A stretch of 64,000 nt of DNA from Elusimicrobiota bacterium (GTDB lineage Bacteria > Elusimicrobiota > Elusimicrobia > Elusimicrobiales > UBA9959): NCBI GenBank assembly GCA_026388155.1, contig JAPLKI010000022.1, positions 1 to 64,000 of the forward strand, given 5' to 3'. A program made the position numbers and the translations under genes. Under the pieces are notes generated by a model. The model saw only the letters and a program-made list of their open reading frames with translations. It did no database searches and had not been told where the DNA came from. Within the stretch, counting starts at the first letter, position 1, and each line of letters opens with the position of its first letter. Positions 59,427-64,000 of the stretch are shown here, in pieces.

Positions 59427-60185
59427 ATGGTAAAAATAAAATTTACAGTGATTTCCATCCACCGGTTACCGGTTACCGGTTACTGGTCACTGGTTCTCGG
59501 GTGCTGTTTACTCTTTACCGGCTACTGTTTCGCGGCCAACCCCTGCGCCGGCAAGTTTTACGCGCAGGGTGACGCGAAAAAGCCGTTCTTCGCCCTTACC
59601 TTTGACGACGGACCCGGCTATATAACCATGGACCTTTTAAAGCTGCTTGAAAAATACGGCGTTAAAGCCTCTTTCTTTATGCTGGGTTCCGCGGCTAAAA
59701 CCTATCCGGAACGGGCGAGGGCCGTGGCGAAAGCGGGACATCTTGTGTGTAATCACACCTTTGCCCATAAAAATTATTTCAAGCTGGATAAGTCGCCTGA
59801 TAAGGAAAAAATACTGGACTCGGAAATTATAAAAGCGCAAAAGGAAATAGAAGGCGCTTCCGGAGTCAGGCCTGTGTTTCTTAGAATGCCGAACGGCTAC
59901 AACAGGGGCTGGGTGGCTAAAGTGGCGTCCAAAAACGGCTATACCCTGGTTAACTGGACGTACGGAAGCGACTGGACAAAGATTTCTGAGGAGCAAATGA
60001 CGGCCCAATACCTTAAAAATCTTGCGCCGGGAGCAATTTTCCTGCTGCACGACGGCGGGGGGGAAGTAAAGGGAAAAAATTTGCGTATTGTCGAAAAACT
60101 TCTGCTGGAAGCGCAAAAAAAAGGGCTGAAAGCCATAAGGCTGGACGAGTTATTGGGAATAAGGCAGGTAACCGGCAACCAGTGA
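59427..60185 (+). CDS. Polysaccharide deacetylase (NodB family)
   Basis: A 252-residue exported enzyme. The signal peptide (to about residue 36, ending Y-C-F-A) precedes a NodB domain: F-A-L-T-F-D-D-G-P-G with the catalytic Asp and metal Asp, C-N-H-T-F-A-H with the two metal His, and R-M-P-N-G-Y near residue 150. L-L-H-D-G-G-G lies near 210. It deacetylates N-acetylated sugars of cell wall or capsule. Both the signal peptide (P-V-T-G-Y-W) and the last residues (Q-V-T-G-N-Q) are encoded by the AACCGGTAAC word family. ATG 59427 chosen for the AGAGGA site. Confidence 0.9.
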   Translation: MVKIKFTVISIHRLPVTGYWSLVLGCCLLFTGYCFAANPCAGKFYAQGDAKKPFFALTFDDGPGYITMDLLKLLEKYGVKASFFMLGSAAKTYPERARAVAKAGHLVCNHTFAHKNYFKLDKSPDKEKILDSEIIKAQKEIEGASGVRPVFLRMPNGYNRGWVAKVASKNGYTLVNWTYGSDWTKISEEQMTAQYLKNLAPGAIFLLHDGGGEVKGKNLRIVEKLLLEAQKKGLKAIRLDELLGIRQVTGNQ

Positions 60186-60499
60186 CCGGTAAACAGTTTG
60201 GCGTAAATAACAGCGGTAATCGTGACTGGCAAATGTTGTAGAATAGTCCTCGAGAAATATTTCTTGAATAAGCCCGCGTGCAGTGCGAGCGGGGTGCGAG
60301 AAGTTGACATTACCTTATTGTTCAGGAATTACAGCTCGGGAGGTTTAACAAGCGACAAGACTGTGACAGTGCCGTATCAAGGCCTATGGCCGACAGACGG
60401 CCTGAACGAAGTGAAGGTAGCGAGTGAACACAAGGAGGGGAAACCGCAATGCGGTGTCCCCTCAGTAGTTGGGAAAGGGTGCAGAGCCCGTCCTTGTGG
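60186..60499. other. Intergenic region upstream of tRNA-Leu
   Basis: Contains a shorter copy of part of the dispersed repeat (TGCAGTGCGAGCGGGGTGCG at 60279-60298, repeated at 60551-60570), a TTGACA at 60304-60309, and several hairpins including GGGGA/TCCCC arms around 60437-60462. Open frames here have no credible start. A structured RNA cannot be excluded. Confidence 0.4.
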
Positions 60500-60574
60500 G
60501 AGCACCGCCCGTCACCTTATAAAGGGCGGCGTTAATCGCCCCGCACGCTATGCAGTGCGAGCGGGGTGCGACAA
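60500..60574 (+). repeat. Dispersed intergenic repeat, copy B
   Basis: 75 bases, about 91% identical to 53247-53321. It ends 1 base before tRNA-Leu, so as with copy A it directly abuts a functional gene start. Confidence 0.75.
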
Positions 60575-60575
60575 T

Positions 60576-60660
60576 GGGCAAGTGGCGGAACTGGTAGACG
60601 CGCAGGTCTCAAAAACCTGTTTGCCTCTGGCGAGTGAGGGTTCGACTCCCTCCTTGCCCA
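60576..60660 (+). tRNA. tRNA-Leu(CAA)
   Basis: An 85-base type II tRNA. Acceptor GGGCAAG pairs with CTTGCCC, discriminator A, anticodon arm CAGGT-CTCAAAA-ACCTG giving CAA, a variable arm (GCCTCTGGCGAGTGA region), and T-arm GGTTCGACTCC. No CCA is encoded, so it is added after transcription. Confidence 0.92.
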
Positions 60661-60812
60661 TTTTCATAAAGCGGGGCGAGGTAAGGCAGAGTATAGAAAC
60701 AACAGGTAATTCAGTATAGGTTCAGGCAGAGTGAAAAATTGCAGTTGTTTTACCCGGGCTTTTACCTTTATCTGCTGTTTATGCTTTGATCGGGTTTTTT
60801 TATGAGGTTGAA

Positions 60813-61187
60813 ATGAGCGATAAAAAAAAAGTGCTTATAGTTGATGATGATTCTAATTTCAGCACCATGCTTAAATGTGCGCTTGAGGATGATTTTAGCG
60901 TTATTACCGCGTTTGATGGCCGGGAAGGGGTGGAGAAAGCTGTGACTGAAGTTCCCAGCCTGATAGTAATGGATGTGATGATGCCGAATATCTCCGGCCT
61001 GGAAATGCTCAGGATGCTTCTTGCTGAGGAAGCAACCCGCGGTATACCTGTTCTGGTAGCTACCGGCAGCAACTATGCCTCACTGGAGTCGATTTTTAAA
61101 CAGGAGATCAATGTCCGCGAGGTTATTTCCAAAACAACCCCTATCACCGAGATACTTGCTATAGTGAAAAATATACTTGGCGCCTGA
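60813..61187 (+). CDS. Single-domain response regulator (CheY-like) 1
   Basis: A 124-residue receiver domain without output domain. V-L-I-V-D-D-D near the start gives the acidic pair, L-I-V-M-D-V-M-M-P the phosphorylated Asp, V-L-V-A-T-G-S the Thr switch. The usual Lys after the fifth strand appears in S-K-T-T-P. ATG 60813 was chosen for GAGG upstream. The second receiver follows 25 bases later and is a paralogue; no histidine kinase is near. Confidence 0.9.
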   Translation: MSDKKKVLIVDDDSNFSTMLKCALEDDFSVITAFDGREGVEKAVTEVPSLIVMDVMMPNISGLEMLRMLLAEEATRGIPVLVATGSNYASLESIFKQEINVREVISKTTPITEILAIVKNILGA

Positions 61188-61212
61188 TATCGGTGAAAAT
61201 AAAAGGCGGCAC

Positions 61213-61602
61213 ATGCCTGAAAAAATGAAAGTGTTGTTGGTTGACGATAATATAAATTTTCTTCAGCTGGCCCAGATGGCTTTGAGCTCGGAGGAGTATC
61301 AGGTTTTTACCGGCGCCAACGGACAGGAAGGGTTCGATTTTGCCATTGCCCAGCACCCGGACGTAATACTTACCGATGTCATGATGCCGAAAGTATCCGG
61401 CCTGGAATTCCTGCGCATGCTGCTTTCAGAGGAAGAAACCAAAAATATCCCGGTTATTGTAATGACAGCCAGCCACTTTGATCCCTCCACCGAAATGATG
61501 TTCAAGCAGGAGACCAATGTTAAAGGTTTCCTTCAAAAACCCTGCCCTCTGAATATAATGAAAGACGCTATCGCGCAGGCGTTAAAAAAACAGACGCCAT
61601 AG
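61213..61602 (+). CDS. Single-domain response regulator (CheY-like) 2
   Basis: A 129-residue receiver domain: V-L-L-V-D-D-N, I-L-T-D-V-M-M-P with the phosphorylated Asp, I-V-M-T-A-S-H, and Q-K-P-C-P with the Lys. It shares G-L-E-(M/F)-L-R-M-L-L-(A/S)-E-E-(A/E)-T with its neighbour, so the pair arose by duplication. AAAGGCGG lies 5 bases before ATG 61213. Confidence 0.9.
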   Translation: MPEKMKVLLVDDNINFLQLAQMALSSEEYQVFTGANGQEGFDFAIAQHPDVILTDVMMPKVSGLEFLRMLLSEEETKNIPVIVMTASHFDPSTEMMFKQETNVKGFLQKPCPLNIMKDAIAQALKKQTP

Positions 61603-61684
61603 GCTATAGGCTTTATGCCATAGGCTTTTAAGGGAAAGTTTCCTTATGGGGCTTATGGCTTCAAGCTTACGGCTTATGGCGTTG
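61603..61684. repeat. Intergenic word-repeat array (ATAGGCTT type)
   Basis: ATAGGCTT, GGCTTATGG and near variants recur about six times between the convergent receiver and permease genes. Confidence 0.65.
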
Positions 61685-62764
61685 TCACGTATACGGTATG
61701 CTTATCCGCGTGGGTTCCGGCTTCGGTTTCCAGCGGAATTCGGTTTCCTGAAGTTCCACGGCTATCTGCACTATTTCTTTTATGACGCAGGTCACGGGTA
61801 TGGAAAAAACAAGTCCCCATAAACCGCCCAATTCCCCGCCGGCGAGCAGGGCGAAAAGTATCACCGCGGGGTTCAGCTTTACCGCTTTTTTCATGATATA
61901 GGGTTGAAGCACCCAGTCGTCGGTAAAGCGCAGGCCCGCGAAAAAAATAAGGATTTTTATTATCGGGATAAAAGTCCCGAATTGGAAATACGCCACAACG
62001 GACGAAACCACGGCGCCCACTATCGCTCCCAGGTAAGGCACCAGGCTTGAAATCCCGATAAGGATGGCGATAAAAGCCGAGTAATTAAGACCCAGCATCA
62101 TAAGACCGGCGAACGCGATCAGGAAAATAATAAACGCCTCAGTCAGTATTCCCCGAAGGTAATTGCCGAGCGAGGCGTCAATTCTTGAAGCGATATGCAG
62201 CACCAGTTCCGCGTGCTGTGCGGGAATATGGTCAAGCAGGTAATCTATAAGCCCTGCGCCGCCCAGAAGTATGAAGAAAGTGATAAAGGGGACCACAAAT
62301 AAAAGCGTCAGCGCGGGTAAAAGGCCGATCAGAAAAGGCGGTACCGCCTCCATGTAATGCATAAGTTTCTCGTCCAGCTTCAGCGAGGCCGCGAAAGGGT
62401 ATTTATTTATAAGCGTGGCGTTGAAATTAACCATGAATTTTTGTATGCGCTCCGCGTAAAGCGGCCACGACTGCTGCAAGGTTTCAATTTCAAATGAAAG
62501 GAAATGGAAGAGGAGGTAAATGATGACAAAGATGGCGGTTCCCGCCGTAAGGTATAGCCCGATCACGGCGTAACTCCGTTTGATGCCGCGCACTTCGAAA
62601 TATTTTATCACTGGGCTTAATATATAGGCGAGGGCGGCGCTTAAAATAAACGGAAATACCGCGCCCCTGGCCAGCACGATCAAAGCTAATCCGGCCAGCA
62701 CCAAAAATATCGGCAGCAGGTATTCCGAATAGCTTTTTTTCTGTGTTGTCGTTTCGCTTGTCAT
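61685..62764 (-). CDS. AI-2E family transporter (PerM/TqsA-like)
   Basis: A 359-residue membrane protein with about eight hydrophobic segments. L-V-P-Y-L-G-A-I-V-G and L-Q-P-Y-I-M, near residues 245 and 290, are the hallmarks of the AI-2E transporter superfamily. Family members move signalling molecules or ions by a mechanism still debated. It overlaps the cyclic-nucleotide-binding gene by 4 bases, which suggests linked regulation. Confidence 0.88.
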   Translation of the reverse strand: MTSETTTQKKSYSEYLLPIFLVLAGLALIVLARGAVFPFILSAALAYILSPVIKYFEVRGIKRSYAVIGLYLTAGTAIFVIIYLLFHFLSFEIETLQQSWPLYAERIQKFMVNFNATLINKYPFAASLKLDEKLMHYMEAVPPFLIGLLPALTLLFVVPFITFFILLGGAGLIDYLLDHIPAQHAELVLHIASRIDASLGNYLRGILTEAFIIFLIAFAGLMMLGLNYSAFIAILIGISSLVPYLGAIVGAVVSSVVAYFQFGTFIPIIKILIFFAGLRFTDDWVLQPYIMKKAVKLNPAVILFALLAGGELGGLWGLVFSIPVTCVIKEIVQIAVELQETEFRWKPKPEPTRISIPYT

Positions 62765-63252
62765 CGGGCGGGCGGCCTGTCTATATAGGTCCGGAGCCTG
62801 GCGGACAGTATCTTTGCCAACTGTGAAGCTATAACCACGCCTATTTTCGGCCTGGCAAAAAACAGCGACTCCAGTTTTATCTTAAACAGCATAAACACCC
62901 TGGTTTCCTCAAGGGCGCAGGCGGTTGCGGTGCGGGGCATTTCCTCCAAAAGCGCCATCTCGCCGAAAAATTCCCCGGGCTGCACCTCCGCTATCAGCTC
63001 GTTTTTTTGTGTTACCGGGTCCAGGCGTGACAGGGCGATCTTTCCGGAAAAAACTATGAACAGCGCGCGGCCTATATCGCCCTGCGTGAATATGATCTCT
63101 CCCTTAAGGTAAGTCCGCTCCTGCAGATTTTCAAGCACATGTATCAGACTGCGCTTGTTTATGCCTTCAAAAAGACGTATGCGCTTTAAGAAGACCAGTT
63201 TTGAGAGGACATCTTCGTCGTAAAGCTTGTTGAAAAAGTTGAATATTTTCAT
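62761..63252 (-). CDS. Cyclic-nucleotide-binding domain protein
   Basis: A 163-residue protein consisting of a cNMP-binding domain only. G-E-I-I-F-T-Q-G-D, F-S-G-K-I-A-L, F-F-G-E-M-A-L-L-E-E-M-P-R-T-A-T-A form the ligand-binding cassette, with the Glu and Arg that grip cyclic nucleotide present. No HTH follows, so it is not a CRP-type regulator by itself. It may gate or sense for the membrane protein encoded next. Confidence 0.88.
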   Translation of the reverse strand: MKIFNFFNKLYDEDVLSKLVFLKRIRLFEGINKRSLIHVLENLQERTYLKGEIIFTQGDIGRALFIVFSGKIALSRLDPVTQKNELIAEVQPGEFFGEMALLEEMPRTATACALEETRVFMLFKIKLESLFFARPKIGVVIASQLAKILSARLRTYIDRPPAR

Positions 63253-63500
63253 TTTTTTGTGAATAGCCCGTAAACCGCCTGAGCTATCCTGAACCAGCCC
63301 GAAGCAACGCCGCTTGAAACTGTTTTTACGGCGTTGACAATAGGGTCAAGCGCGGTCAGTTTGCTGTCGGCGTTCAAGGCCAGGTATTCCACGGCCCTGG
63401 CGGTGTTCCTTACCTGCGCGAGTGTAAGTATAGCCTGCACGGCCAGCGCCACGAACATGACAGTGACTGTAACGGCGCAAATAACCAAAGTGATCGACAT
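63249..63500 (-). CDS. Small single-pass membrane protein
   Basis: An 83-residue protein with a transmembrane helix (I-T-L-V-I-C-A-V-T-V-T-V-M-F-V-A-L-A) at the N-terminus and an amphipathic helix after it, ending in Lys. This resembles DUF948-type proteins. ATG 63500 was chosen over 63533 because GGGAG lies 7 bases upstream. First gene of a three-gene operon with the cNMP and permease genes. Confidence 0.6.
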   Translation of the reverse strand: MSITLVICAVTVTVMFVALAVQAILTLAQVRNTARAVEYLALNADSKLTALDPIVNAVKTVSSGVASGWFRIAQAVYGLFTKK

Positions 63501-63592
63501 GTGTACGCTCCCAAAAAGCAGATTTGGTTCCATTATTCAAAGTATATAAAATAAATCAGGGGGCGGAACACTTTTTATAAGGGCGGGCGCGG

Positions 63593-64000
63593 TCAGGGTT
63601 CCCTTGAAAGTTCTTTCTCGGAAACGGCGCAGCGGAAGCCTATGTCGTCGTTAGGCTGGCGCGTGCTGGCCCTGTTGCCGGACCGCGCCGAGTTTGCGTC
63701 GGAAGCCCAGGAGCCGCCCCTTATGACGTGTTCGCGTCCTGTTTTCGGGCCCTGGGGGTTTGTGACGAAGCGCAGGGCGTAATAATTCTTATCGTAGAAG
63801 TCGGATACCCACTCCCATACATTGCCGTTCATGTCGCTCAGGCCGTAATTGTTAGGCTTCCTGGTTCCCACGGGATGAGGCACTTCCCCGGAATTGGTTT
63901 CCAGCCAGGCAAATCCCTCCGCCGAGTATGGGGAGTCGCCGAATGAGTAGGCCTCATTCGAACCGGCGCGGGCTGCGGCCTCCCATTCCGCCTCGGTGGG
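63593..64000 (-). CDS. Formylglycine-generating-enzyme (SUMF1) family protein, partial
   Basis: The frame is open to the window edge; 135 C-terminal residues are visible. P-T-E-A-E-W-E-A-A-A-R, N-x-Y-G-L-S-D-M-N-G-N-V-W-E-W-V-S-D and V-I-R-G-G-S-W near the end, then I-G-F-R-C-A-V, are the signature of the SUMF1/FGE fold. Members either oxidise a sulfatase Cys or serve in other roles such as adhesins; catalytic Cys residues of true FGE are not seen in this part. Its N-terminus is outside the window. Confidence 0.9.
   Translation of the reverse strand, partial: PTEAEWEAAARAGSNEAYSFGDSPYSAEGFAWLETNSGEVPHPVGTRKPNNYGLSDMNGNVWEWVSDFYDKNYYALRFVTNPQGPKTGREHVIRGGSWASDANSARSGNRASTRQPNDDIGFRCAVSEKELSREP

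Noticed and set aside
60222-60719. 165-codon plus frame across tRNA-Leu
   Set aside because: It runs through the dispersed repeat and the whole tRNA gene, with no credible start.

Overview
The window is a bacterial chromosome segment carrying a large tailed-phage (siphovirus-type) prophage. The host part at the right (about 53.0-64.0 kb) encodes a bactofilin, an M23 peptidase, a SurA-type chaperone, an ABC-2 exporter, a polysaccharide deacetylase, CheY-like proteins, an AI-2E family permease and a sulfatase-modifying-factor family protein. This fits a Gram-negative-type, non-model bacterium of mid GC. Elusimicrobiota or a similar phylum is a guess from gene style, not a demonstrated assignment. 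The first ~480 bases are more GC-rich and contain only the start of one exported protein on the minus strand.

Layout. (1) 0.9-5.0 kb: a plus-strand operon of small phage-type genes ending in a XerD-like tyrosine recombinase. (2) 5.0-8.7 kb: a restriction-modification cassette (excisionase-like HTH protein, two D12-class adenine methyltransferases, and a convergent nuclease with two PD-(D/E)XK-like motifs). An inverted repeat and a palindromic operator lie upstream. (3) 8.8-47.0 kb: one long minus-strand phage transcription unit. In the direction of transcription it holds a sigma factor, RecB-like nuclease, HNH nuclease, RecA/Sak4-like ATPase, ssDNA-binding-like protein, SF2 helicase and primase-helicase. 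Then come terminase, a Mom-like DNA modification enzyme, portal-MuF, a double adenine methyltransferase, protease/scaffold, capsid, connectors, tail and lysis genes. A three-recombinase RIT transposon sits inside the lysis module. (4) 47.2-50.9 kb: a plus-strand three-gene cargo cassette of unknown function ending in a HEYFH metallopeptidase-like protein. (5) 51.0-53.0 kb: a large serine recombinase whose 3' end runs into a tRNA-Glu gene, the likely attachment site. (6) 53.0-64.0 kb: host genes.

How it works together. The serine recombinase probably integrated the phage at tRNA-Glu. The phage sigma factor would redirect polymerase to the long minus-strand operon. Replication proteins are followed by packaging, head, tail and lysis functions. 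Mom-like and double adenine methyltransferase genes in the head module suggest modified virion DNA that resists host restriction, while the RM cassette and the unknown cassette are candidate protection cargo. The prophage shows damage: the tape-measure gene has an in-frame stop, and the RIT element truncates a gene next to the endolysin.

The best candidates for undescribed biology are the 47.2-50.9 kb cassette, the RM cassette with a non-canonical controller and duplicated nuclease motifs, an attenuator-like pair of mutually exclusive hairpins before the capsid genes, an inverted-repeat segment next to the tyrosine recombinase, and host intergenic word-repeats that have been absorbed into a signal peptide.
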